Below are positions 37,440 to 47,127 of a DNA stretch of 64,000 bases, piece by piece; the stretch's first letter is position 1; every line of letters begins with the position of its first letter. A program made the position numbers and the translations under genes. The stretch spans positions 1-64,000 of the forward strand of contig NZ_SNUW01000004.1 of assembly GCF_004376845.1 (NCBI RefSeq). The letters run 5' to 3'. This DNA comes from Psychromonas algarum. GTDB lineage: Bacteria > Pseudomonadota > Gammaproteobacteria > Enterobacterales > Psychromonadaceae. The notes below the pieces were generated by a model, which saw nothing but the letters and a program-made list of their open reading frames with translations, was not told the origin of the DNA and did not search any database.

Positions 37440-38207
37440 ATGACAAATAATTCTATTCCCCAAGGTTTAATTAAAGGCACTATTGTCGAACGTATTAATT
37501 GGACAGAGCAACTATTCAGCCTAAAAATAAAAGCTCCTATACATCCCTTTAAAGCAGGTCAATTCACTAAATTAGCAATGTATACTGAAAATGATGAATG
37601 GCCTCGTCGAGCTTATTCATTCATCAACGCCCCTGACGATGAATTATTAGAATTTTTATTAATAACCGTACCCGATGGCGAGTTATCACCTCGTTTAAAT
37701 AACTTACAAGCAGGTGATAGCCTTTACGTTGGAGAAGATCCAGCAGGATTCATGACATTAGATGAAATCCCCGAGGCAGCTAAAGATCTTTGGATGTTAT
37801 CAACGGGAACAGCCATTGGCCCTTTCCTATCTATGCTAGCGGATCCTAAATCACTAGATCGTTTTGAACATATTGTGTTGGTTCATGCCGTGCGAACAAA
37901 AGCTGATTTAGTATATCAAGATCGTATGACTGCATTACAAGAGAAGTTAGGCACAATATTTAGTTATATCCCCGTTGTTTCTCGTGAGATTGTACCTGAT
38001 ACATTATCAGGCAGGATCCCAGCTTTATTAGCTTCAGGTACTTTAAGTAAAACCAATGGTGTCCCACTCGATCCAATCCACAGTTTCTTTTTAATTTGCG
38101 GTAACCCAGAGATGGTACGTGACTGTCGAGCAACATTAGAAGAACTAGGATATAACAAACATCTGCGTCGCCAAGCTGGACACTTCACTTCAGAGAATTA
38201 TTGGTAA
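37440..38207 (+). CDS. fpr: ferredoxin/flavodoxin-NADP+ reductase
   Basis: A 255-residue FAD enzyme that exchanges electrons between NADPH and ferredoxin or flavodoxin, feeding iron-sulphur and radical enzymes and oxidative-stress defence. The FAD motif is RRAYSFINAP (RxYS type), the NADP-binding start is LSTGTAIGPFLSML, and it ends with the short-form FPR C-terminus GHFTSENYW. Length equals the bacterial subclass (E. coli 248). A clear GGAG lies before the ATG. Confidence 0.95.
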   Translation: MTNNSIPQGLIKGTIVERINWTEQLFSLKIKAPIHPFKAGQFTKLAMYTENDEWPRRAYSFINAPDDELLEFLLITVPDGELSPRLNNLQAGDSLYVGEDPAGFMTLDEIPEAAKDLWMLSTGTAIGPFLSMLADPKSLDRFEHIVLVHAVRTKADLVYQDRMTALQEKLGTIFSYIPVVSREIVPDTLSGRIPALLASGTLSKTNGVPLDPIHSFFLICGNPEMVRDCRATLEELGYNKHLRRQAGHFTSENYW

Positions 38208-38420
38208 TGCTATAGACATATTTATATGAAGAGCTTTATCGAAAATTATTTCATATGGAAAACGTGTTTAGCCAGCATTTTGATGCTGCAACGCTTAACT
38301 TTATTTAAATAAATTTATTCCTTGAACAAGCTCAGATTCAAGTAGTAAATCAAGCACTGAATAAAAGCAACGATTACTGTATTATTGAGCACATATTTCC
38401 TAATACACGTAAGAATCTCA

Positions 38421-40019
38421 ATGGCTATACAACAATTCGATAATGAACTAACTATTATGCGTACGACTGCAAGTGATGCAAACACACCACTTAACATTGG
38501 AGAAACCACTCCTAAAATAGTGCTTGCGACGTTAAATTCAAAATATATTCATGCGAGTTTAGGTTTACGTTACCTGTATGCAAATTTAAAAGATCTTCAA
38601 CCATACTGTGAAATTAAAGAATTTGTTATTCAAACTTGGCCTATTGATATTGTTGAACAAATTTTAGAATCAAAACCAGACATTGTCGGTTTTGGTGTTT
38701 ATATCTGGAATATAGTAGAAACAACCAATGTGGTCAGTTTATTAAAAGTAATCGCTCCAGAGGTTAAAGTTGTATTAGGTGGGCCTGAAGTAAGCTATGA
38801 ATCTGAGCAACAGGCAATTGTCCAAACTGCTGATTATGTGTTAACAGGTGAAGCTGAGATTAGTTTTTACGAACTATGTAAAGATATTATTAATAATGAA
38901 AAACCTGCTAATAAGGTGCTTAAATCTAAACCCGTTAATTTAAAAGATCTTGAAATGCCTTACCAATATTACAGTGATGAAGATTTAAAAAATCGCTTAT
39001 TGTATGTTGAAGCCTCTCGAGGTTGTCCTTTTAAATGTGAATTTTGTTTGTCATCATTAGACACCAAATCAAACCCTTATGAGTTAACAGTCTTCCTGAA
39101 ACAGATGGAAACTTTATATCAACGTGGTGCACGTAATTTCAAATTTATTGATAGAACCTTCAATTTAGACATTAATACCTCTCTACAAATTATGCAGTTT
39201 TTCTTAGACAGAATGACTGATGATTTATATCTACATTTTGAAGTGGTACCTGATCATTTACCGCGTAAATTAAAAGAGATGTTAACGCAATTTCCAGAAG
39301 GTAGTTTGCAATTTGAAATTGGTATTCAAACCTTTAATCAAGAAGTACAAACAAACATTAGCCGTAAACAAAATAACCCTAAATCAAAACAAAACTTAAT
39401 GTGGTTAAAAGAAAATACGACAGCACATATTCACGCCGATCTTATTTTTGGATTACCAGGTGAAACCTTAGAAACATTTAAAGATAGTTTTAACCAATTA
39501 TATGAATGCCACCCTCATGAAATTCAAATGGGTATTTTAAAACGTCTTCGTGGAACTCCGGTGATTAGACATACAGAAGCTTTTGATTTACGTTTTAATC
39601 CTTTACCACCCTTCAATATATTAAGTACTGATCGTATTGATTTTGCAACTATGCAACTGATGAATCGTTTTGCAAGATATTGGGATATGATAGGTAATTC
39701 AGGGCGATTTAAACATTCGTTAGATACCATTTTAGCAGCTAATCCTTTCGATAATTTTATGGCAATCTGTAACTGGTTATTTGAAGAAACAGGACAAACA
39801 CATAAAATTAACCTTAAACGATTGTATGAATTACTTTCACAATCAGTGGAAGCATTATTCCCAGAAATACATCAGGAAGTAATTGCAAAAATTGAATTAG
39901 ATTACGCGGCATCTAGATTAAAAGGAGTATTTAATACACTTAATCTTTATGCAGGAGAGAAAAAACAGTCAACACGCAAAGGTAAGTTATTACAACGCCA
40001 GAAACAGCACATGCAATAA
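38421..40019 (+). CDS. B12-binding-domain radical SAM protein
   Basis: About 532 residues from the chosen ATG; other in-frame ATGs at 38385 and 38457 are possible and none has a strong ribosome binding site. The N-terminal half is a cobalamin-binding-like fold (VGFGVYIWNIVETTN, VVLGGPEVSYE). The radical SAM cluster motif is EASRGCPFKCEFCLSS (CxxxCxxC). A C-terminal extension of ~150 residues resembles the DUF4080 domain often seen on such proteins. The family modifies unknown substrates, and its members are widespread in gammaproteobacteria. Confidence 0.88.
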   Translation: MAIQQFDNELTIMRTTASDANTPLNIGETTPKIVLATLNSKYIHASLGLRYLYANLKDLQPYCEIKEFVIQTWPIDIVEQILESKPDIVGFGVYIWNIVETTNVVSLLKVIAPEVKVVLGGPEVSYESEQQAIVQTADYVLTGEAEISFYELCKDIINNEKPANKVLKSKPVNLKDLEMPYQYYSDEDLKNRLLYVEASRGCPFKCEFCLSSLDTKSNPYELTVFLKQMETLYQRGARNFKFIDRTFNLDINTSLQIMQFFLDRMTDDLYLHFEVVPDHLPRKLKEMLTQFPEGSLQFEIGIQTFNQEVQTNISRKQNNPKSKQNLMWLKENTTAHIHADLIFGLPGETLETFKDSFNQLYECHPHEIQMGILKRLRGTPVIRHTEAFDLRFNPLPPFNILSTDRIDFATMQLMNRFARYWDMIGNSGRFKHSLDTILAANPFDNFMAICNWLFEETGQTHKINLKRLYELLSQSVEALFPEIHQEVIAKIELDYAASRLKGVFNTLNLYAGEKKQSTRKGKLLQRQKQHMQ

Positions 40020-40052
40020 AAAATAAGAGATGATTAAGGCGTAAAATAAATA

Positions 40053-40097
40053 AAAGCCAATGTGATAGATTGAATGAGTGACTATCACATTGGCTTT
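40053..40097. terminator. terminator between convergent genes
   Basis: Perfect 16-bp stem AAAGCCAATGTGATAG / CTATCACATTGGCTTT with a 13-base loop, between the radical SAM gene and the leftward FAD protein gene. The flanks suit termination on the minus strand (TTTTATTTATTTTA) best. Confidence 0.8.
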
Positions 40098-40111
40098 ATA
40101 ATAAGTGAAGG

Positions 40112-41740
40112 TTAAGCTTCTAAATCAGCGATCATTTTTAATGCAACCGCTTCAGCAATTTTAATACCATCAATACCTGCAGATAAAATACCGCCAGCAT
40201 AACCAGCCCCTTCACCACCAGGGTATAAACCTTGAGTATTAATACTTTGGAAATCAACACCACGTTTAATTTGAACGGGCGATGAAGTACGAGTTTCAAC
40301 GCCCGTTAACATGGCATCTTTACTATCAAATCCACGAATTTTTTTAGCAAATGCAGGTAACGCTTCACGAATGGCATCAATTGCAAAGTCAGGTAATGCA
40401 TCACTTAAATCAGTCATTTTTACGTTTGGTTTATAAGATGGTTCAACATTTTGGTAAGGTTTTCCTTGGCCAGCAGCTAAGAAGTCCCCTACCATTTGCG
40501 CTGGTGCATCATAATTACTTCCACCCATGATATAAGCATTACGCTCTAATTTACGCTGCAGAGCAACACCTTGCATTGGATCATTATTAAAATCTTCAGG
40601 TGAAATACCAACAACAATCGCACTATTTGCATTACGCTCACTACGCGAATATTGGCTCATTCCATTGGTTACAACAGCATGTTCTTCAGACGTTGCAGCC
40701 ACGACAACACCACCCGGACACATACAGAAACTATAAACACTACGACCATTTTTACAGTGATGAACTAATTTATAATCAGCTGCACCTAAAATAGGATGGC
40801 CAGCATTAATGCCAAAGCGTGCTTGATCAATCATCTCTTGTTTGTGCTCAATTCGGAAACCAATTGAAAATGATTGTGCATCCATATGCACGCCTTTATC
40901 ACGTAACATTTGGAAAGTGTCACGTGCACTGTGACCAATTGCAGCAGTGACATAACGAGAGTTAATCACTTCACCACCATTTAAAGTCACACCTGTCACT
41001 TGTTTTTGGCCATCAATATCTTCGATATTAATTTCTTCAACACGTGTTTCGAAACGGATCTCACCACCTAACTCAATGATCTTACGGCGCATTTTCTCAA
41101 CCATAGTCACTAATTTATAAGTACCAATATGAGGTTTACTCACATAAATAATTTCAGCTGGGGCACCAGCGGCAACAAATTCTTGTTTAACTTTTAAACC
41201 TTTAAAACCAGGATCTTTCACTTGGCTATATAATTTCCCATCAGAAAATGTGCCTGCACCACCTTCACCAAATTGCACATTAGATTCAGTATTTAATTCA
41301 CTAGTACGCCAGAAACGGAAAGTATCTTTAGCTCGTTCATGAACGGACTTACCACGTTCCAAAACAATCGGTTTAAATCCCATTTGAGCTAAAATTAATG
41401 CCACAAATAAACCACAAGGCCCCATACCGATAACAATCGGACGCTCTTTTAAATCAGCAGGTGCAGTTGCAACATATTGATAATCTGTATCCGGTGAAAC
41501 TCGGACATTTTGATCTTTTTCAAAACTAGCTAACAGCTTAGTTTCATCAATATCTTTTAATGAAATATCTAAGGTATAGATAAGGGTAATATGATTTTTT
41601 TTACGCGCATCATATCCACGTTTAAATACATGAATATTAACCAATTGCTGTACAGTAATATTTAGCTTTGTTAATACAAACTGCTGCAACGCTTCTTCAT
41701 TGTGGTCGAGCGGTAATTTAACTTGGTTGAGACGTATCAT
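40112..41740 (-). CDS. FAD-dependent oxidoreductase (COG2509-type)
   Basis: A 542-residue flavoprotein. After an N-terminal ~100-residue domain comes the dinucleotide-binding motif PIVIGMGPCGLFVALILAQMG and ERGKSVHERAKDT. VQFGEGGAGTFSDGKLYSQVKD and the C-terminal GGEGAGYAGGILSAGIDGIKIAEAV are characteristic of the uncharacterised NAD(FAD)-utilising dehydrogenase group. The partner and substrate are unknown. It is a single gene with its own terminator. Confidence 0.88.
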   Translation of the reverse strand: MIRLNQVKLPLDHNEEALQQFVLTKLNITVQQLVNIHVFKRGYDARKKNHITLIYTLDISLKDIDETKLLASFEKDQNVRVSPDTDYQYVATAPADLKERPIVIGMGPCGLFVALILAQMGFKPIVLERGKSVHERAKDTFRFWRTSELNTESNVQFGEGGAGTFSDGKLYSQVKDPGFKGLKVKQEFVAAGAPAEIIYVSKPHIGTYKLVTMVEKMRRKIIELGGEIRFETRVEEINIEDIDGQKQVTGVTLNGGEVINSRYVTAAIGHSARDTFQMLRDKGVHMDAQSFSIGFRIEHKQEMIDQARFGINAGHPILGAADYKLVHHCKNGRSVYSFCMCPGGVVVAATSEEHAVVTNGMSQYSRSERNANSAIVVGISPEDFNNDPMQGVALQRKLERNAYIMGGSNYDAPAQMVGDFLAAGQGKPYQNVEPSYKPNVKMTDLSDALPDFAIDAIREALPAFAKKIRGFDSKDAMLTGVETRTSSPVQIKRGVDFQSINTQGLYPGGEGAGYAGGILSAGIDGIKIAEAVALKMIADLEA

Positions 41741-41845
41741 GATTCACCTGATAATTCGCTTAAAAATAAGCGCGTAGTTTACGTGATCTATCAGTGAAAT
41801 GTAATATGAATTGAAAGTAATAATCCGAGGTTTAGCTTACTTAAG

Positions 41846-42040
41846 CTAATTTAATTTATGCATGTTAATAGGGATAATACAACTTGTTGATTGTAAATGT
41901 TTAGCACAATTGCTTAAACATAATTCAGCAACCTGTTGCTTAGAAATACTATTTAAACAACGAAAGTCTGCGGCACACAACACCCCTTGTTCAAATAAAT
42001 ACATTAATTTATCTTTATCAATTTCCAGTTGAATAGTCAT
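41846..42040 (-). CDS. small cysteine-rich protein, function unknown
   Basis: A 64-residue ORF with good ribosome binding sequence (AAGGAAG and GGAA before the ATG). It has five cysteines: C22 and C28 (GVLCAADFRC), a pair in LCLSNC and one near the C-terminus. Small proteins with the LFEQGVLCAADFRCLN-type core occur next to housekeeping genes in Vibrio and Shewanella relatives, to my recollection, but no function is known. It is divergent from sfsA, and a Fur-box-like palindrome lies in between, so iron control is possible. The cysteine arrangement could bind a metal. Confidence 0.7.
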   Translation of the reverse strand: MTIQLEIDKDKLMYLFEQGVLCAADFRCLNSISKQQVAELCLSNCAKHLQSTSCIIPINMHKLN

Positions 42041-42106
42041 TTCCTAACTTCCTTATATTACTGTAACGTATCTAGCAATTGACTTAATCTATAAAATATC
42101 ACAATC

Positions 42107-42127
42107 AAATGATAATAACTATCATTT
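42107..42127. promoter_or_regulatory. Fur-box-like palindrome
   Basis: AAATGATAA and TTATCATTT-like halves form a 21-base near-palindrome reading AATGATAATAACTATCATT at its core, very close to the classical Fur consensus GATAATGATAATCATTATC. It lies 67 bases upstream of the leftward small ORF and 31 bases upstream of sfsA, so it could control either. Confidence 0.6.
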
Positions 42128-42157
42128 AAAATAAAGATATAAAAAACCGGAAAAATA

Positions 42158-42865
42158 ATGATATTTGACACACCACTACAAACAGCAACATTAATAAAAC
42201 GCTATAAACGATTTTTAGCAGATGTTGTATTAGAAGATGCAACGGAAACAACAATTTATTGTGCAAATACAGGCGCAATGACAGGTTGTGGCAGTGCTGG
42301 TGATACTATCTTTTATAGCACTTCGAGTAATAAAAAACGTAAGTATCAATACACTTGGGAATTCACATTAACTCAAAAGAAGCATTTAATTTGTGTAAAT
42401 ACAGCAAAAGCTAATGCCTTAGTAGCACAAGCAATTGAGCAACAAAACATACCTGAATTATTAGGCTACCAAAGCTGTAAAGCAGAAGTGAAATATGGCG
42501 AAGAAAATAGCCGTATAGACTTTTTACTCAGTTCTCCAAATAAAGCCGACTGTTATGTTGAAGTAAAAAGCTGCACACTCTTAGATGAACGAGAACAAGC
42601 TGGTGATGGTTACTTCCCTGATGCTGTAACCACTAGAGGGCAAAAACATTTACGTGAATTAATTGAAATGAAACAGCAAGGCTTTCGTAGTGTACTTTTA
42701 TTTGCCATATTACATTCCGGTATACAGCGCGTTAATGCAGCTCATTTTATCGATAAAAAATACACGGACTTATTTGAGGAGGCAAAAACGGCAGGTGTTG
42801 AAGTTATTTTATATAAGCCTGATTTAAGTATTTACACTGTTGGCTTAAATTTATTCGAGAAATAA
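42158..42865 (+). CDS. sfsA: sugar fermentation stimulation protein SfsA
   Basis: A 235-residue protein with the conserved SfsA layout: [18 protein letters not shown] at the start, the [20 protein letters not shown] patch, and the nuclease-like core [11 protein letters not shown] followed by [16 protein letters not shown]. The family has an N-terminal OB-like and a C-terminal PD-(D/E)XK-like fold; its biochemical role is not established. Length equals E. coli SfsA (234). It is probably monocistronic. Confidence 0.95.
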   Translation: MIFDTPLQTATLIKRYKRFLADVVLEDATETTIYCANTGAMTGCGSAGDTIFYSTSSNKKRKYQYTWEFTLTQKKHLICVNTAKANALVAQAIEQQNIPELLGYQSCKAEVKYGEENSRIDFLLSSPNKADCYVEVKSCTLLDEREQAGDGYFPDAVTTRGQKHLRELIEMKQQGFRSVLLFAILHSGIQRVNAAHFIDKKYTDLFEEAKTAGVEVILYKPDLSIYTVGLNLFEK

Positions 42866-42920
42866 AAAATGAAACTAATTTAGTTTTAGGCTAAATAATG
42901 GGCATTTATATACAAGCAAA

Positions 42921-42949
42921 AATACAAAACGGAAGTAATAACTTCCGCT
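42921..42949 (-). terminator. terminator of peroxiredoxin gene
   Basis: Stem CGGAAGT / ACTTCCG with AATA loop. On the minus strand it is followed by TTTTGTATTTTT. Confidence 0.75.
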
Positions 42950-42962
42950 ATAAATTTATAAA

Positions 42963-43436
42963 CTAAAGTGCAGCCAGTACAGTTTCAGCTTTACTTACTT
43001 CAAACTCACCAGCCTCTTCAACGTTTAATTGCGTTACAATGCCATCTTCAATAACCATTGCATAACGTTGTGAACGTACACCACCAAAACCTTTTGTGTC
43101 CATTGAAAGACCTAATGCTTTAGTGAAACTAGCATCGCCATCACCTAACATGAATAATTCAGAAGCGTTATGTACTTCACCCCATGCTTTCATTACAAAT
43201 GCATCATTCACGGCAACACAAGCAATTAAATCAACACCTTTAGCTTGAAGCTTATCAGCCAGTACAACATAACCTGGTAAATGAGCTTCTGAACAAGTTG
43301 GTGTAAACGCACCAGGAACAGCAAATAAAACTACTTTTTTACCTGTAAATAACTCAATAACATCATGCTGTACCATTCCTTCAGAAGTTAATTGACTTAA
43401 TGTTGCTGCAGGGATTTTTTGTCCTAATTCAATCAT
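42963..43436 (-). CDS. Prx5-type peroxiredoxin
   Basis: A 157-residue thiol peroxidase that reduces hydrogen peroxide and organic peroxides, usually with glutathione/glutaredoxin or thioredoxin. The peroxidatic cysteine is C48 in PGAFTPTCSEAHLPGY, the Prx5 signature. VNDAFVMKAWG is also typical. There is no fused glutaredoxin domain, and no second cysteine in the typical resolving position, so it acts with an external thiol. It is monocistronic and separate from the ahpCF genes at 49270-51602. Confidence 0.92.
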   Translation of the reverse strand: MIELGQKIPAATLSQLTSEGMVQHDVIELFTGKKVVLFAVPGAFTPTCSEAHLPGYVVLADKLQAKGVDLIACVAVNDAFVMKAWGEVHNASELFMLGDGDASFTKALGLSMDTKGFGGVRSQRYAMVIEDGIVTQLNVEEAGEFEVSKAETVLAAL

Positions 43437-43694
43437 GTTTATATCCTTTTATAGGGTTATGTTAATTAGCTATTTGTGCAAATGAAAGTAACAAACATTT
43501 TCAGAACAACAGTCTATCTCTAAAGGTGGTCCGCAAACACTGAATAAAATAGTGGCTATTCAATTACCCCCACTAAAAACACCCAAATTAAATGCTTATT
43601 AATTCCACGGCCGCTATACCATAGTAAAAGGGTATGGATAAGAGTAAACTCCTGCCTCAAAATAAAAATGAATCAAATAGATGGTGAGTAAATT

Positions 43695-45953
43695 ATGAGT
43701 AGAAAAATCGAATTATTAGCCCCTGGTGGTGATGTTGACGCAATTAAAGCGGCGATAATTGCTGGTGCTAACGCCATTTATTGTGGTTTAGATATTTTCA
43801 ATGCTCGTAATCGTGCAGCTAACCTATCATTTGATGATTTAGTAGGCGTTATTAAACTCGCACATGAATACCAATGTGAAGTATTTTTAACCCTCAATAT
43901 TGTCATTTTAGAACATGAAATTCCTGCGCTAACTAAACTATTAAACCAATTAGTTAATACAGGTATTGATGGCATTATCGTGCAAGATCTTGGTTTATTT
44001 AACTTAGTTAAAAAATTCTTCCCAAGCTTACATATTCACGCTTCAACACAACTTACTACGCACAATGAAGGGCAAATATTATTCCTAGCTAAAATAGGAG
44101 CAACACGCGCCAACTTATCACGAGAGCTTAATTTAGCCGAAATCAAAAGCCTGACTTCATTAGCACATGATCATGAGGTATTAACGGAAGTATTCGTTCA
44201 TGGTGCTTTATGTATCGCTTTTTCAGGACAATGTTATTCAAGCTCAGTTAGTGTAGGTAATTCAGGTAACCGCGGACGTTGTAGTCAGGCTTGCCGAGAT
44301 GAATATGAAATAACCAATGCAGGTAACAAGTTCCCCCTTAACCTAAAAGATAATTCTGCATGGTTTGATCTCCCAGAATTAGTCGATGCCGGCGTAGATT
44401 CATTAAAAGTAGAAGGCCGTATTAAAGGTGCGCAATACGTTCATACGGTCGTTGATAGTTGGCGACAACAGATCAATCAGTTTATAGACACAGGAAAACT
44501 ATTAGCCGACGATTCCGCTTTATATAAAGTATTTAACCGTGATTTCACTAATTCCTTTTTAAAAGGCAATCTGACTAAAGATATGTTTATCGATAACCCA
44601 CGCGATAACAGCTTTACTCATGCGAATGAAAAAAATAATGCTATTTCTGTAGTACAAATCCAAGAAGCTCAAGAGGATTTGCGAGCAGAAAAAAATAAAA
44701 TTGTGGATCAAGTTGCTGCAAAAGTTGCGACATTAAATATTGATAAGAGTGATTTAACATTACGTTTTTCTGGTCAATTAGGTCATCCTTTTACTGTTGA
44801 TATTAAAATCAGTAATGGAAATGACGATATTAAAAATTTCATTGTTGAATCCAAATCAACCATGATCACTTCAGAACAATCTGCCGTCACCTCAGATGCT
44901 ATTGCCAAACGCTTTAAAAGCTTCAAAAATAGCCGTTATAATGTGGCTGAGTTTGATTTTTCACAATTAGCTGAAAATCTAACAATTCCTTTCAAAGAAT
45001 TAACAGAAGTTAAAAATAAAGTCGCTTATTACCTTAATGATGAAAAAGAAGTTATCCCAGCAGTAACATTACCGCCATTAACCTCACATGATAAACTGAA
45101 TGAAACCCCAACTTTATCACTATTAATCAGCGATGAAAAAGATGCTTATTTAGGTGATGTTACAACGGCAGACATCTATTACAAATTACCAGAAAGCTTT
45201 AAAAAACGTTGTAATAAACAACGTGATATTTTAGTACGAAATCCACGTTTTATTCCTTGGTTTCCTGCGGTATTAATTGGTAAAGATTACATTGAAGCGG
45301 TACGTATTCTGGAAGAGTTAAAACCTGAACGTATTGTAACTAATAATACAGGTATCGCTTATAAAGCCTTTGAAATGGGTATTGAATGGATCGCAGGTCC
45401 ATTTTTAAATACCACTAACTCATACGCACTATTAACCCTACAGGAAGAATTAAATTGTGCTGGCGCATTCATTTCAAATGAAATTAACCGTAATCAAATT
45501 AAAAATATTAAACGTCCTGCTAACTTCAAAATGTTGTACAGTATTTATCATCCAATTCTAATGATGACTAGTCGTCAATGTTTCTTCCAACAAACAGTTG
45601 GCTGTAACAAACCTAGTATTGAAGATGGTTGTATGTTGAAGTGCCAAAAAGCGACTACGATCACCAACGTAAAAGGTATTTCTTTTGCCATTGATAAACA
45701 ACTAGGTGGTTACCCAAGTATTTATAACCATGAGCAGTTCTTAAATTTTGATGCCGTTAAAGACTTCTCTCACTTATTTGACGAGTTCTTTATCGATCTG
45801 ACCGATATCGGTTCAGGTTCAAAAGCACAACAAGATAAAGCGACATTAATTAAACATTTTGAAGGTTTTTTAAAGGGTGATCAACAAGCAGAAGTAACTG
45901 TTAATAATATGGTCACAGTTTCAACTAATGCGCAATATCAGCAAGGTTTATAA
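43695..45953 (+). CDS. rlhA: U32-family protein, RlhA-like 23S rRNA hydroxylase
   Basis: A 752-residue member of the peptidase U32 family, which in E. coli includes RlhA (C2501 hydroxylation of 23S rRNA) and TrhP (tRNA). N-terminal KIELLAPGGDVDAIKAAIIAGA and AIYCGLDIFNAR start the TIM-barrel part. The U32 signature is VFVHGALCIAFSGQCYSSS followed by GNRGRCSQACRDEY, with cysteines that bind an iron-sulphur cluster in this family. Two C-terminal cysteine segments (SRQCFFQQTVGCNK, DGCMLKCQK) complete it. The long form with a C-terminal extension favours RlhA over TrhP; the symbol is by similarity. Confidence 0.82.
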   Translation: MSRKIELLAPGGDVDAIKAAIIAGANAIYCGLDIFNARNRAANLSFDDLVGVIKLAHEYQCEVFLTLNIVILEHEIPALTKLLNQLVNTGIDGIIVQDLGLFNLVKKFFPSLHIHASTQLTTHNEGQILFLAKIGATRANLSRELNLAEIKSLTSLAHDHEVLTEVFVHGALCIAFSGQCYSSSVSVGNSGNRGRCSQACRDEYEITNAGNKFPLNLKDNSAWFDLPELVDAGVDSLKVEGRIKGAQYVHTVVDSWRQQINQFIDTGKLLADDSALYKVFNRDFTNSFLKGNLTKDMFIDNPRDNSFTHANEKNNAISVVQIQEAQEDLRAEKNKIVDQVAAKVATLNIDKSDLTLRFSGQLGHPFTVDIKISNGNDDIKNFIVESKSTMITSEQSAVTSDAIAKRFKSFKNSRYNVAEFDFSQLAENLTIPFKELTEVKNKVAYYLNDEKEVIPAVTLPPLTSHDKLNETPTLSLLISDEKDAYLGDVTTADIYYKLPESFKKRCNKQRDILVRNPRFIPWFPAVLIGKDYIEAVRILEELKPERIVTNNTGIAYKAFEMGIEWIAGPFLNTTNSYALLTLQEELNCAGAFISNEINRNQIKNIKRPANFKMLYSIYHPILMMTSRQCFFQQTVGCNKPSIEDGCMLKCQKATTITNVKGISFAIDKQLGGYPSIYNHEQFLNFDAVKDFSHLFDEFFIDLTDIGSGSKAQQDKATLIKHFEGFLKGDQQAEVTVNNMVTVSTNAQYQQGL

Positions 45954-45975
45954 CCTCAACCATTCACACATAAAA

Positions 45976-46005
45976 TGTCGCTTTGCTACAAATACCAAAG
46001 CGACA
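45976..46005 (+). terminator. hairpin after rlhA
   Basis: Perfect 10-bp stem TGTCGCTTTG / CAAAGCGACA with a 10-base loop, 20 bases past the stop. There is no T-run, so termination efficiency is uncertain. The rest of 46006-46199 shows nothing further I can name. Confidence 0.6.
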
Positions 46006-46199
46006 GACTGCACATAAATAACAATACTACCCAATATCACCACCTCAGATTTTTAAGCTGTTTAATCAATCACATAAAATAAATTTATTTCCCTATAAAG
46101 TATTGGCTCTATTAATAACGTCATTTATACCATTCCACTTAATTAGATTTGCTAACAGAAAATAGTGTTAAGCGGATTGGTATTATATAAGGATATAAA

Positions 46200-46862
46200 A
46201 TGAAGAAAGTTTATTTAGCTTTGAGTGTTGCAGCATTATTAACAGGTTGTGTAAGTACAGCTCCAACTAAAACAGTAGCAACAGCAACAAATGTACAAGC
46301 AGTGACAGCAAGCGAAAACCTGATCACTGATCCACAATTCACTTTATTCAGAAAAAATAAAGGCGAAAGTGATGCTTGGGTAAAATTGACTGAAAAAGAT
46401 AAAGGTATTGGCGATGCAGGTAGCTCTGGTACAACTGCATTTGGTCCAGAAGGTTCTGTACGTTTTCGCTTTAAAAATGCAACGGATGATTTTACTGCGC
46501 AACCAGGAGTTATCCAAACTGTAAAAGGTTTACAAGCTAATACTGATTATGAATTATCACTTTATTACAATGATAAAAAAGGCCAAGGTTCACCAAGCCA
46601 ATTAATATACGGTGTACAAGATTTAGCGGGCAAATCAATTGCAACTAAAGAAGTGCATATTAATGACCTTGAGAATGCACCTAAAGGTGTTTCAGATAAA
46701 CGTTTCCGCCAAACATTTATAAGCTTTAACTCAGGTTCAAATACTGAAGTTAAAGTTTATGCAAAATTAAATATCACTGATCCATCAAGAATTAAAATGG
46801 ACGGGAATATTGGCTCTCAAACCGAAGTACGTTTAGATGAAGTGATCTTAATTAAAGAGTAA
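46200..46862 (+). CDS. lipoprotein with carbohydrate-binding-like beta-sandwich
   Basis: A 220-residue envelope lipoprotein. The signal peptide ends in the lipobox LLTGC with C17. A low-complexity Thr/Ala/Val linker leads into a domain starting NLITDPQFTLF and containing PGVIQTVKGLQANTDYELSLYYND, which is the pattern of jelly-roll carbohydrate-binding modules. The closing RLDEVILIKE matches the last strand of such domains. The residue after C17 is valine, so outer-membrane sorting is expected. No polysaccharide enzyme is nearby, so the ligand is unknown. Confidence 0.75.
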   Translation: MKKVYLALSVAALLTGCVSTAPTKTVATATNVQAVTASENLITDPQFTLFRKNKGESDAWVKLTEKDKGIGDAGSSGTTAFGPEGSVRFRFKNATDDFTAQPGVIQTVKGLQANTDYELSLYYNDKKGQGSPSQLIYGVQDLAGKSIATKEVHINDLENAPKGVSDKRFRQTFISFNSGSNTEVKVYAKLNITDPSRIKMDGNIGSQTEVRLDEVILIKE

Positions 46863-46875
46863 TCTCAGCATCATA

Positions 46876-46899
46876 TAAGGGCTTGTTAACAAGCCCTTA
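46876..46899 (+). terminator. hairpin after lipoprotein gene
   Basis: Perfect palindrome TAAGGGCTTGTTAACAAGCCCTTA directly after the stop. A folded RNA would have a strong GC stem but lacks a T-run. Confidence 0.55.
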
Positions 46900-47127
46900 A
46901 TCACCAACCTCATTCCCAACTCCCCTAAGCTAACCACTTTTTTTATCCTGAATAAATTAATTTCATAAAACACTGAATAAAAATAAAACAAAAATAACCT
47001 GCTTTTCTTCACATAATTCGACATTTTAATTGCTTAATCTGTATACTGCGCGCCCGTATTATTTCTGCAACGTTATTAAAGCCGATTGGCACATAACTTC
47101 TTGCTCTTAACTGATGGAATCTTAGCT

